Origin: Oscillospiraceae bacterium
GTDB lineage: Bacteria; Bacillota; Clostridia; Oscillospirales; Oscillospiraceae
Direction: 5' to 3'
Assembly: GCA_031266955.1 (NCBI GenBank)
Contig: JAISAA010000032.1
Coordinates: forward strand, 1 to 9,983
Length of the DNA: 9,983 bases
Program-made: the position numbers and the translations under genes
Notes under the pieces: generated by a model
Databases searched by the model: none
The model's input: only the letters and a program-made list of their open reading frames with translations
Told to the model about the DNA's origin: nothing
In this document: positions 1 to 6,355 of the stretch, piece by piece
How positions within the stretch are numbered: position 1 is the stretch's first letter
Layout of the letters: the number at the start of each line of letters is the position of its first letter

Positions 1-212
1 CAGGCCGCCGATTTACGCGGTGACAGGCATTCAAAACAATCTTGAAAATGGGCGCACTTCTCCCCCACAGCGGCAAAGCCCTGCGAAAGCATCCGGTTCT
101 CTCTCGCCAAAAGGGCGCAGCTATGCCTTGAAGCGGCTGCTTTGAATGAACGCTTGGTTATTTCGCTGCTGGGAAACGCCTCGCTTGCCTTGTATATCAA
201 CGACTTTTTCAT
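1..212 (-). CDS. Hypothetical protein, N-terminal part, cut by the window edge
   Basis: Translating the minus strand from the ATG at 212-210 gives 70 codons without a stop to the window edge, so the C-terminus is missing. The protein begins MKKSLIYKASEAFPSSEITK. It is rich in Ala, Lys and Ser and has Cys at residues 32, 53, 58 and 61, the last three clustered near the cut. There is no signal peptide or membrane segment in the visible part, and I do not recognise the family. Support for a real gene is mainly its control region: a GGTGGTGAGAGG purine-rich ribosome binding site sits directly before the ATG, and a consensus sigma-A promoter lies about 33 bases upstream. It is divergent from the molybdopterin-subunit gene at 404. 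The clustered Cys could bind a metal, but that is speculation from three residues. Confidence 0.5.
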   Translation of the reverse strand, partial: MKKSLIYKASEAFPSSEITKRSFKAAASRHSCALLARENRMLSQGFAAVGEKCAHFQDCFECLSPRKSAA

Positions 213-244
213 ACCTCTCACCACCTTTCTCAAATGATTTTCGG

Positions 245-274
245 ATTATACCACGGCCAAACTGGGGCTGTCAA
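245..274 (-). promoter_or_regulatory. Consensus sigma-A promoter for the partial gene at 1-212
   Basis: On the minus strand there is a perfect -35 box TTGACA (269-274), an 18-base spacer and a perfect -10 box TATAAT (245-250). Predicted transcription start is near 238, giving a leader of about 25 bases that contains the ribosome binding site. The -35 boxes of this promoter and of the divergent promoter at 304-332 are 29 bases apart, so the two could be controlled together. Confidence 0.8.
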
Positions 275-303
275 GCGCTATGGCGAATTTTATTACGGCG
301 GGA

Positions 304-332
304 TTGACAAATCGGCCGTGACGCGTTAAGAT
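304..332 (+). promoter_or_regulatory. Sigma-A promoter for the molybdopterin-subunit gene
   Basis: A perfect -35 box TTGACA (304-309), a 17-base spacer and a -10 box TAAGAT (327-332, four of six consensus bases) precede the gene at 404. The predicted start near 339 leaves a leader of about 64 bases, ending in the ribosome binding site AAAGAGGTG (388-396), eight bases before the ATG. I recognise no riboswitch in this leader. Confidence 0.7.
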
Positions 333-403
333 AGTGGCAGACATTTTATACGGCGGCCTTAAAGCTGAAAGCCGCGTTATTTTGAGAAAGAGGTGCGGAA
401 ACA

Positions 404-2755
404 ATGGCGGATATTATCGGCGCAAACGGACAGCGGGAAAGCTTCCGCGTAGTCGGCAAGCCGAATTTGCCCGGCAAGCTGAGCTACGCTCTCGCGACGG
501 GGATCGCGAAATTCGGGATCGATTATACGTTCCCGGATATTCTTCACGCTAAATTCCTGCGCAGCCCTTACGCGAACGCTAAAATTATAAGCATTGACAC
601 GTCCGAGGCGCGTAAAATCCCCGGCGTCGCGGATATTTTAACTTGGGATGACGAGGACATAAAGGCGCTTGTCAGCCGCGGGGAAAGCTTCGGCCCCAAG
701 CGCCCGTGGCTTGACAATTTCGCCGACTACGAGGGGCAGGAAACGGGCGTGATCGTCGTCGCCGAGGACGAGGATATCTGCGACGCCGCCCTGCGCGCGC
801 TTGTGATCGAGTGGGAGATACTCCCCAACTACACAGACCTGCACAAATCGCGCGAGGAGGACGCTTACGTGCTCAGGCCCGACGTCAAAGAGGCTCCGAG
901 CTTCGGCGGCGGGATGGGAGTCCAGGCCCCGCCCAAGCGCGGGAACGTCGCGTATTCAGATTCCGTGTCCGGGGATGTGGACGAGGGGTTCCGCGAGGCC
1001 GAGCATATTGTCGAATACAGTATGTATATGCCGCCGTTCGCTTCGCATATGCCGAATCCGTCCGGCTCCGTGGCCTGGTGGGAGGACGATTTTTATTTCG
1101 GCGAGGGCAAGAGCCTGCATATAGAGGGCGCCGTGCGCGAGCGCCGCGCCGTCGCGCAGATGTATAATATGCCCGAAGATAAAACAGTCCAGGAGGGGCT
1201 TTTTATGGGCGGCAAGTATTGCGACTGGGGCCTGCGCAAATCGCAGGAGATTACTCCCCTGCTCGCGCGGCGCACGGGCCGCCCCGTCCGCTGCGTCAAC
1301 ACGCGCGAAGAGATGTTTGATTTTATTATGAAAGAGCGGTTTATGTACTTAAAGCTCGGCTTCACAAACGCCGGGATGATCACGGCCATCGACGACTTCT
1401 CTATCGCGGACGGCGGCTCTCAGGGCAGCTCCAGCTTCGGGACTACGGGCGATCTCACTATGGGTAGCTATAACTCCTTCAAGTGTAAGAACATCCGCCA
1501 GCATATGGAGATCGTGGACTCGAACCGCGGGCTTATGTACGTCTCCGGACAGCACTGCCCGTTCAACTGGGACATCGGCACGGTTGCGATTTATCTCATC
1601 TCAGAAAAGCTCGGGCTCGACCCTATCGACGTAGCGAAGCTCAATCTGCACGGCCCGGACTCCAAGGACGACGAGCGCAACGTCCCCAGCTTCGACGCGT
1701 GTCTTGAGGCCGGCCGCCAGCTGATGAATTGGGCGCCGCACCGCGCGGGGCAGCTCCGGCTGCCGGACGGGAGGCTGCACGGGGCAAGCTTCCGGTATCA
1801 GATGTGCCCGCGTCATTCGTTTTCGGGGTATGAAAGCAAGCTGGAGTATAAAAACGGACGAGTGCATCTGCCGACGCAGGGGCCTGTGTTCGGCGTTTTC
1901 GCCGTGGAGTGCAACGCTATGGTCGTCGCGGAGGAGCTCGGGCTCGAGTACGACGACGTCGATATTGATTTCGATTACCGCGAGAAGTTTACGCCCGTCG
2001 GCGGCGGCTCTGACGGCACGACGGCGTCCGCCTGGGTGACGAAGGAATGCGCGAATCTGTTAAAGCGTAAGCTGCTCGAAGCCGCCGCCGAGGAGGCGGA
2101 CGCTCCGCCGCCCGTGTTCTTCTTCGGCGCTCCGCCGGAGCCGAGCCCGTTTAAGGGACTCTCTCCCGACGAGCTCGATATTGAGGGCGGAGATATAATC
2201 GTAAAAGCCGATCCGAGTAAGCGCCGCCCGCTCGCCGCCGCTGTGACGCATGACGTTACGGCGCACTTCTCCGGCAGGCCTCCGACGGCGCTGTGGGCGC
2301 AGGGAATGGGCTTGAAGCTCGATACGATGAACACCGCTTACTGCGAGGTCGCGGTGGACGAGGATACCGGGGAGGTCGAGGTTCTGCGCTTCGGAGTCGT
2401 CGCCGACCCGGGAAAGGTCATGCGCCCGACGTCGCTGGAGAGCCAGATAGATCAGGTCATGTATTTCTCCCAGGGATGTCAGCTTCTTGAGGATTTCGTC
2501 TACGACCCGAAGACCGGCGTCAAGCTCAACAATAATATGATAGATTACAAAAAGCCGGGGATGCTCGACGTGCCCGCGGTTGACCGCGAGTTTCTTGAAA
2601 CGCGCGCGGGCAACGCGGCTTACGGCTCTAACGGGATAAGCCATTCTCTCGCGAACACTCACCTTGTCATCATCGCGCTGCATAACGCGATAGGCGTCTG
2701 GGTCGATCCGCCGGCTACGCCGGATAAGGTGCTCAAAGCGCTCGGCAAGGCTTAG
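404..2755 (+). CDS. Xanthine dehydrogenase family molybdopterin-binding subunit, probably atypical
   Basis: This 783-residue protein has the length and fold order of the large subunit of molybdenum hydroxylases (COG1529: XdhA, CoxL and relatives), which hydroxylate purines, aldehydes or aromatic compounds using a molybdenum-cytosine-dinucleotide centre. Residues about 23-143 are the a/b hammerhead domain (LHAKFLRSPYANAKI, IPGVADILT). Residues about 195-420 and 430-770 are the two cofactor-binding domains. Recognisable blocks are TGRPVRCVNTREE (291-303), AEELGLEYDDVDI (509-521), GGGSDGTTASAW (533-544), NMIDYKKPGMLDVP (711-724) and the C-terminal IGVWVDPPATPDKVLKAL. Several active-site motifs are altered. 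GGGFGGK appears as EGLFMGGK (264-271). The RGFG loop is not recognisable around 374-390. The GxGE motif carrying the catalytic Glu appears as GSNGISH (741-747), with His where Glu is expected. No iron-sulfur or FAD subunit gene is adjacent; both neighbours lie on the opposite strand. The start is set by the ribosome binding site at 388-396. Family assignment is secure; substrate and activity are unknown. Confidence 0.88.
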   Translation: MADIIGANGQRESFRVVGKPNLPGKLSYALATGIAKFGIDYTFPDILHAKFLRSPYANAKIISIDTSEARKIPGVADILTWDDEDIKALVSRGESFGPKRPWLDNFADYEGQETGVIVVAEDEDICDAALRALVIEWEILPNYTDLHKSREEDAYVLRPDVKEAPSFGGGMGVQAPPKRGNVAYSDSVSGDVDEGFREAEHIVEYSMYMPPFASHMPNPSGSVAWWEDDFYFGEGKSLHIEGAVRERRAVAQMYNMPEDKTVQEGLFMGGKYCDWGLRKSQEITPLLARRTGRPVRCVNTREEMFDFIMKERFMYLKLGFTNAGMITAIDDFSIADGGSQGSSSFGTTGDLTMGSYNSFKCKNIRQHMEIVDSNRGLMYVSGQHCPFNWDIGTVAIYLISEKLGLDPIDVAKLNLHGPDSKDDERNVPSFDACLEAGRQLMNWAPHRAGQLRLPDGRLHGASFRYQMCPRHSFSGYESKLEYKNGRVHLPTQGPVFGVFAVECNAMVVAEELGLEYDDVDIDFDYREKFTPVGGGSDGTTASAWVTKECANLLKRKLLEAAAEEADAPPPVFFFGAPPEPSPFKGLSPDELDIEGGDIIVKADPSKRRPLAAAVTHDVTAHFSGRPPTALWAQGMGLKLDTMNTAYCEVAVDEDTGEVEVLRFGVVADPGKVMRPTSLESQIDQVMYFSQGCQLLEDFVYDPKTGVKLNNNMIDYKKPGMLDVPAVDREFLETRAGNAAYGSNGISHSLANTHLVIIALHNAIGVWVDPPATPDKVLKALGKA

Positions 2756-2771
2756 GGCGCGGGCGCTGATT

Positions 2772-3629
2772 TTACGTGCTCAGGGCTGTAACGGCTTTTC
2801 CGATATCCACTACCCGGTCACACTCTCCGACATCATACCAATTTACGCCTTTCGCCGGAATTTCATAACTCGTCTCAATCAAAATCCGGCGGCACTCCTC
2901 GGCGCTCAAATCCCGTTTGACGCGCTTCATGAGGGCGGCAAAACCGCCTAAAACCGCGGACATTGAGGAAAACGAGAAGTACGGAATATCGTCGCCGCTT
3001 TGTATGGATTTTTTCTCCGCGATCAAAGTGTGGTAACGCTCGTACACGTTAGTTAAGAGATGATTGTAATCGTAGTGCAGAATGTTCACGTCTGGGCGGC
3101 GCTCAAAATCCGCGGTCTGCTTAAATGGGTAGCAGGCGTAGGGGAAAATATTGTGCGGGCTGTCGCAATGGATAAACGTAGTGATGATCCCCGCCGCCGA
3201 GGCCGAGGCCGCTTTGAGCGCCTTGCTGACAATTGCTTTCTCTCCGCCGAAAAAAGCCGCGTGACTGTAGGTCAGGATTTCAATTCCGTTTTCAATCGCC
3301 CATTCAATGGCTTCCGTAAGCAGCTTAGCCCGGTCGGATTCAACGCCGTATGTAATTGCGTTTATGGCAAAAATCTTGCACTTAGGGGCTATCTCGCGGA
3401 GCGCCACCGCCATCCACTCACCGTGTCCGGACATTTGCAGTTGCTCCGGCGCGCCGGTAATATCGGCGAAGCCGGCGTACAGTCCGGGGTGTTCGTCCAT
3501 TGCGAATAGCCAGTCTATGATACCGACCTTAACACCCTCACCGAGCGACAGCCTGTGAGCGCCGCGTATATTATGCAATGAAAAATATGTGTCGCGCGAA
3601 TTTGCGTCAGTGAATTCAATTGTATTCAT
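2772..3629 (-). CDS. Small cytoplasmic subtilisin-like (peptidase S8 family) protein
   Basis: This 285-residue protein follows the order of a subtilase catalytic domain. GVKVGIIDW (32-40) matches the block carrying the catalytic Asp (D39). SGHGEWMAVAL (67-77) matches the HGTHVA block (H69). EAIEWAIENGIEILTYSHA (106-124) matches the segment usually ending in NMSLG. SSMSAVLGGFAAL (221-233) matches GTSMAAPHVAGAAAL (S222), followed by a LSAEECRRIL helix. The full triad therefore seems present. The usual AAGN block reads TFIHCD (151-156), with Cys155 or Asp156 where the oxyanion-hole Asn is expected. There is no signal peptide, propeptide or membrane segment, and it is at the short end for the family. 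It could be a cytoplasmic protease with a narrow target, a RiPP-type processing enzyme, or a pseudoenzyme; no precursor peptide was found nearby. The ribosome binding site AAGAGGAG lies an unusually long 12 bases before the ATG. Confidence 0.72.
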   Translation of the reverse strand: MNTIEFTDANSRDTYFSLHNIRGAHRLSLGEGVKVGIIDWLFAMDEHPGLYAGFADITGAPEQLQMSGHGEWMAVALREIAPKCKIFAINAITYGVESDRAKLLTEAIEWAIENGIEILTYSHAAFFGGEKAIVSKALKAASASAAGIITTFIHCDSPHNIFPYACYPFKQTADFERRPDVNILHYDYNHLLTNVYERYHTLIAEKKSIQSGDDIPYFSFSSMSAVLGGFAALMKRVKRDLSAEECRRILIETSYEIPAKGVNWYDVGECDRVVDIGKAVTALST

Positions 3630-3664
3630 ATCATAATACTGCTCCTCTTGCCATATTTTATTAA

Positions 3665-3693
3665 ATCGTACACTGAACCGGACATCTTGTCAA
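3665..3693 (-). promoter_or_regulatory. Sigma-A promoter for the S8-like gene
   Basis: On the minus strand there is a perfect -35 box TTGACA (3688-3693), a 17-base spacer and a -10 box TACGAT (3665-3670, four of six consensus bases). The predicted start near 3658 gives a leader of about 29 bases. It lies in the 100-base gap downstream of spoIID on the same strand, so the S8-like gene need not depend on sporulation-specific transcription of spoIID. Confidence 0.7.
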
Positions 3694-3729
3694 GCGCAAA
3701 AAATAATCAGCGTTTCCCGTTTTCAGGTC

Positions 3730-4800
3730 TCACAAGGCAATGCCCTCCGTGAAAATTTCATCTGACGGTATGGCGCCCGTGTAATAGGTTTTAATTATCT
3801 CGCGCCAGTCCGCTCCGTTTTTGGCCATAATGTTTGCCCCGTACTGGCTCATACCGACGCCGTGGCCGTGGCCGGCGGTCGTGAATATCACATCGCCGGT
3901 ATTCTCGTCGGGAGAGCTTACGTATACCGTTATCGCGGTCGAGCGCAGCCCGAACAACTCCCTCAGTCTCGCGCCCGTTATTTCCGCGCCGCCGATTTTC
4001 ATCGAGGCGGCGCGCCCGGCCTCGTCGTAGGCTACATCGGTTATCCATTTTTCCGCGTCCGCGCCGAAAACGGTGTCCGGAAGCGCTTTCAATGCCGTTT
4101 CCTTAAAATCCTTCAGCGATATCGTCGCCGCCGATATGAGCCCCGGCGCGTCCTCGGAGGTTTCCGGCGTCGGCACGCTGACAAGATACGGCCTCGCGCC
4201 CGACCACACATCCTCGGCGTTTTCCGTGCTGCCGTAGGACGACGCGTGAAATGCCGCGAGTATAGGTTCCGAATCGTACGTTATGTAAATCCCGTCCGTC
4301 GCCGCGACGGCGGCCCGTATCTTCGCGAGATTTTTTCCAAAGTCCGCGCCCCATTTTTCCCGCAGCTCCGTTTCGGATGTGAAGGCGGCGCAGCAGCCGG
4401 GGTCTGTGCAGACGTCCGCGTCCGCGTGCTTTTTCGGCTCGGCGGCGGAAATGTTATACCAAACATAAGTCCGCGCGGCGGCTGACTGCGCACGAAGCGC
4501 CTCCGGCTCAAACGACGCCGGCATTTCCCCGGCTACGGCGCCGACGAGATATTCAAACATACTCATCTCGCTGACCGAATCGCCGTCCTTTACGCGCACG
4601 TTCACGCGCGCGTCGTTCTCTCCCGGCGGCGGCAGGCTTGTCTCAGGCTCGGGCGGCGCTGACGGGCTCTCTTGCTCTTGCTCAATCGGCGCGTCGCGAG
4701 CGGCGGAAACGCCCTCCATCGGGAAAATCAGCGCCGAAACTATCGACAGCGCGGCGGCGAAAATTCCGAGCGTCAGAGAAAAAAGCGCGATTTTTTTCAT
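3730..4800 (-). CDS. spoIID: Stage II sporulation protein D (SpoIID), peptidoglycan lytic transglycosylase
   Basis: SpoIID degrades septal and adjacent peptidoglycan glycan strands so that the mother-cell membrane can engulf the forespore; it works with SpoIIM and SpoIIP, neither of which is in this window. The 356-residue protein has an N-terminal membrane anchor (residues about 4-27), a Pro/Glu-rich extracytoplasmic linker (36-60) and the SpoIID/LytB domain. VAGEMPASFEPEALRAQSAA (89-108) contains the catalytic Glu, E92. FHASSYGSTENAEDVW (184-199) and HGHGVGMSQYGA (311-322) are further signatures. H125, C131 and C137 are spaced six and six apart, matching the His/Cys/Cys zinc site I recall from the Clostridioides difficile enzyme; C136 is an alternative ligand. 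The ribosome binding site GGGGAG lies six bases before the ATG. In Bacillus subtilis the gene is under sigma-E; I could not find a convincing full sigma-E promoter here. Confidence 0.95.
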   Translation of the reverse strand: MKKIALFSLTLGIFAAALSIVSALIFPMEGVSAARDAPIEQEQESPSAPPEPETSLPPPGENDARVNVRVKDGDSVSEMSMFEYLVGAVAGEMPASFEPEALRAQSAAARTYVWYNISAAEPKKHADADVCTDPGCCAAFTSETELREKWGADFGKNLAKIRAAVAATDGIYITYDSEPILAAFHASSYGSTENAEDVWSGARPYLVSVPTPETSEDAPGLISAATISLKDFKETALKALPDTVFGADAEKWITDVAYDEAGRAASMKIGGAEITGARLRELFGLRSTAITVYVSSPDENTGDVIFTTAGHGHGVGMSQYGANIMAKNGADWREIIKTYYTGAIPSDEIFTEGIAL

Positions 4801-4968
4801 AAGTATCTCCCCATTTGTTGACTTATCGGGCTCTTATGGTGTATTATGGCGTCATACGCCGCTGAGTCCCGCGCGGCGCGGCAAAAATTACACCGTCCGC
4901 CGCGCGGCTGTTCCCGGCGCGGCGTCTTTATCACGGCGTAATAAATTTATTTTGAACGGTTGGTATTT
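4801..4968. other. Divergent intergenic region between spoIID and the membrane-protein gene
   Basis: These 168 bases hold the 5' control regions of two divergent genes. A perfect 10-base inverted repeat (4869-4878 CCGCGCGGCG and 4898-4907 CGCCGCGCGG, 19-base loop) could form a very GC-rich hairpin, but no T-run follows, so it is not an obvious terminator. A smaller dyad GGCGTcatACGCC lies at 4848-4860. Toward spoIID, CATAATAC resembles a sigma-E -10 element but lacks a matching -35. No convincing sigma-A promoter was found for either gene. Confidence 0.4.
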
Positions 4969-5793
4969 ATGCGAAAATATGCTATCGCGTCCGGTCTGCT
5001 CGCGGCAGGCTCCGGGATCGTCGGATTTTTTCTGAGGCAAAACGAGCTACTGCGCGCCTTTGAGCCGGACACCGGCCTGCCTGTGGCGGGCAACGCGTCC
5101 ACGGTCGCGCTCATCGCTTACACGCTGCTTATACTCGCGGCGGCGGCGGGCTTCGCGTTTGCCGTCAAGACCCGCTTTAAGTCGAAGGATACTTACTCCG
5201 ACGCGTTTGCCTTTCGCGGACCGCATTTGACGGTCATCGCCGGGCTTTGCGCCGCGGCGCTCGCGGCGTCCGGCGTTATGTGCCTCCTTGAGGCGCGCGG
5301 AGGGGCGGACTTCCGCGTACAGGCGGCGATAGCCGTCCTCACGGCGGCGTCCGGCGCGGGGCTGCTCGGCTTAACGATGAGCTCTCTTTCCGGGAAAGGC
5401 TCAAAGCTTTCGCTTATCTGCGCCATTATCCCGGAGCTTTTCTTTACGGTTTGGTTGCTGCTGCTGTACCGCCGCAATCAGACGAATCCCGTGCGGCTCG
5501 AATACGCGTTTCAGGCGCTGGCTATCGTGTCGGCGGCGCTCTCGTCGTATTTCACAACGGGCTACGCGTTCGGCAGGCCGGCGCCCGCGCTCTCAGCGTT
5601 CTGTAACGCCGCCGCGGTGTATTTTCTGATAACGGCGTCAGCCGATCCGATCCCGTTGTCGCAAAGGCTCGCGTTTATCGCGTTCGCCGTATTTTTCGCG
5701 GTAAATCTTATACGTCTGACAGACGGGCTTGAATTCAAGCTGCCCAAGCATCTGCGCAGCGCAGCGCCGTCTGAGGAAAAAGCCTCGGAGTGA
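4969..5793 (+). CDS. Eight-helix integral membrane protein of unknown function
   Basis: This 274-residue protein has about eight hydrophobic helices by inspection (residues about 5-22, 44-66, 86-107, 116-138, 146-167, 177-199, 204-222 and 231-250) and a charged, presumably cytoplasmic tail ending in SEEKASE. The loop after helix 1 carries FEPDTGLPVAG, which resembles uncharacterised Clostridia membrane proteins I have seen, though I cannot name a family. I see no catalytic, transporter or nucleotide-binding motif. I chose the ATG at 4969 (MRKYAIASG). An in-frame TTG at 4960 would add only three residues and has no better ribosome binding site; the site before 4969 is itself weak (GGTTGG). It is divergent from spoIID and converges on the DUF2325 gene. 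A sporulation or envelope role is possible only from its neighbour. Confidence 0.75.
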   Translation: MRKYAIASGLLAAGSGIVGFFLRQNELLRAFEPDTGLPVAGNASTVALIAYTLLILAAAAGFAFAVKTRFKSKDTYSDAFAFRGPHLTVIAGLCAAALAASGVMCLLEARGGADFRVQAAIAVLTAASGAGLLGLTMSSLSGKGSKLSLICAIIPELFFTVWLLLLYRRNQTNPVRLEYAFQALAIVSAALSSYFTTGYAFGRPAPALSAFCNAAAVYFLITASADPIPLSQRLAFIAFAVFFAVNLIRLTDGLEFKLPKHLRSAAPSEEKASE

Positions 5794-5816
5794 CGTCCGC
5801 CCGCCCGTAAATGCCG

Positions 5817-6149
5817 CTATGTATGGCAGACGCGCCCCGTATTACCGCCGCCGCGCGTTGGACCGGCGCATTCGATATGGCTTTCCAAAATCCCGCGCAG
5901 CGCGCTGCAGCTTCCGCAGTGCGATTGCGCAAGCGTGATATTCCCGCGCGACGCGCAGCTTCGCGCCGTTTTCGCCATCTCGTGCGACACGGGATTCGTA
6001 AACAGCACTATGAGGTCCGGGTTGCCGATAAAATCGTGCAGCCCGCCTTTTATTTTCGTAAAAACCTTTGCATCGCAGTCATATTCCTTGCAAATGCTCT
6101 TGTACTTACACTCCATACGCTCATTTCCGCCGACGATCACTATGTTCAT
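5817..6149 (-). CDS. DUF2325 domain protein
   Basis: This 110-residue protein matches the small DUF2325 family common in Firmicutes, whose function is not established. It opens with the glycine-containing strand MNIVIVGGNERMECKYK (residues 1-17) and continues with VFTKIKGGLHDFIGNPDLIV (29-48), LFTNPVSHEMAK (49-60) and the C-terminal signature AQSHCGSCSALRGILE (74-89). Cys at 14, 20, 25, 66, 78 and 81 could be redox- or metal-active. The domain usually ends shortly after the last helix; here a 20-residue Gly/Arg-rich tail (91-110) runs on, ending NTGRVCHT. The start is firm: AAGGAGAG sits seven bases before the ATG. Transcription is probably strong and regulated (see the promoter and leader entries). 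It is a single gene; the fic gene upstream is on the same strand but separated by 206 bases that contain this promoter. Confidence 0.85.
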   Translation of the reverse strand: MNIVIVGGNERMECKYKSICKEYDCDAKVFTKIKGGLHDFIGNPDLIVLFTNPVSHEMAKTARSCASRGNITLAQSHCGSCSALRGILESHIECAGPTRGGGNTGRVCHT

Positions 6150-6212
6150 TTGGTTCTCTCCTTGTTTTTAGTTGATTTTAATTAGAAAGTACTAATTTAT
6201 TGGATATAAGCG

Positions 6213-6240
6213 ACTGCCGGACACGTAATAGCCCGGCAAT
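6213..6240 (-). promoter_or_regulatory. Leader hairpin upstream of the DUF2325 gene
   Basis: The predicted transcript (about 6262 to 6150, some 113 bases before the ATG) contains an 8-base-pair stem, ATTGCCGG pairing with CCGGCAGT with one G-U pair, and a 12-base loop. A second dyad ATTAGaaagtaCTAAT (6181-6196) lies between this hairpin and the ribosome binding site. No T-run follows the stem, so it is not a simple attenuator. I do not recognise a known riboswitch class. Confidence 0.45.
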
Positions 6241-6265
6241 CTCGTTATAATTTGCTAATGATGTG

Positions 6266-6276
6266 GTTATTATAAC
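6266..6276. promoter_or_regulatory. Operator-like dyad over the DUF2325 -10 box
   Basis: The 11-base dyad GTTAT-T-ATAAC covers the -10 box of the DUF2325 promoter, a typical place for a repressor to bind. A related half-site, GTTATAA, lies downstream at 6244-6250. The halves resemble TTATAAT half-sites of the PerR/Fur family, but no complete box is present, and -10 boxes are AT-rich anyway, so this is a weak call. Confidence 0.25.
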
Positions 6277-6297
6277 ATAATGTTTTTTATTTGTCAA
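6269..6297 (-). promoter_or_regulatory. Perfect sigma-A promoter for the DUF2325 gene, with an upstream A/T element
   Basis: On the minus strand, TTGACA (6292-6297), exactly 17 bases and TATAAT (6269-6274) match the consensus at every position. Seven bases upstream of the -35 box is the palindrome TTGAAAAAATTTTTCAA (6305-6321), which looks like an UP element for the RNA polymerase alpha subunit or a protein-binding dyad. The spacer is also A-rich. This should be one of the stronger promoters in the window. Confidence 0.85.
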
Positions 6298-6304
6298 GCG
6301 TTAT

Positions 6305-6321
6305 TTGAAAAATTTTTTCAA
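6305..6321. repeat. A/T-rich palindrome upstream of the DUF2325 promoter
   Basis: Two perfect 8-base arms (TTGAAAAA and TTTTTCAA on the minus strand) flank one central base. It lies between the end of fic and the -35 box. It could act as an UP element or an operator. As a terminator for fic it would lack a GC-rich stem, so that role is less likely. Confidence 0.55.
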
Positions 6322-6355
6322 CAGCCGAATCGTGTATCGGATATGCTTTAATATA

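Noticed and set aside
2060..2683. A 207-codon open frame on the minus strand inside the molybdopterin-subunit gene
   Set aside because: It lies opposite a long recognised gene, its translation is Arg/His-rich without any family resemblance, and GC-rich codon bias on the plus strand readily opens this frame.
2737..2771. Possible terminator between the convergent molybdopterin-subunit and S8-like genes: AGCGC/GCGCT then GATTTTA
   Set aside because: Five-pair stem with a 21-base loop and a poor T-run; not convincing.
3060..3509. A 149-codon plus-strand frame opposite the S8-like gene
   Set aside because: It has no family features and no ribosome binding site of note, while the minus strand has a recognisable subtilase block order and a promoter.
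3862..4485. A 207-codon plus-strand frame opposite spoIID
   Set aside because: It is extremely Arg-rich with no recognisable motif and lies entirely opposite the well-supported spoIID gene.
4801..4860. A sigma-E promoter for spoIID, suggested by CATAATAC or CATAAGAG on the minus strand
   Set aside because: Neither has a recognisable sigma-E -35 element at suitable spacing, so only the expectation from Bacillus subtilis supports it.
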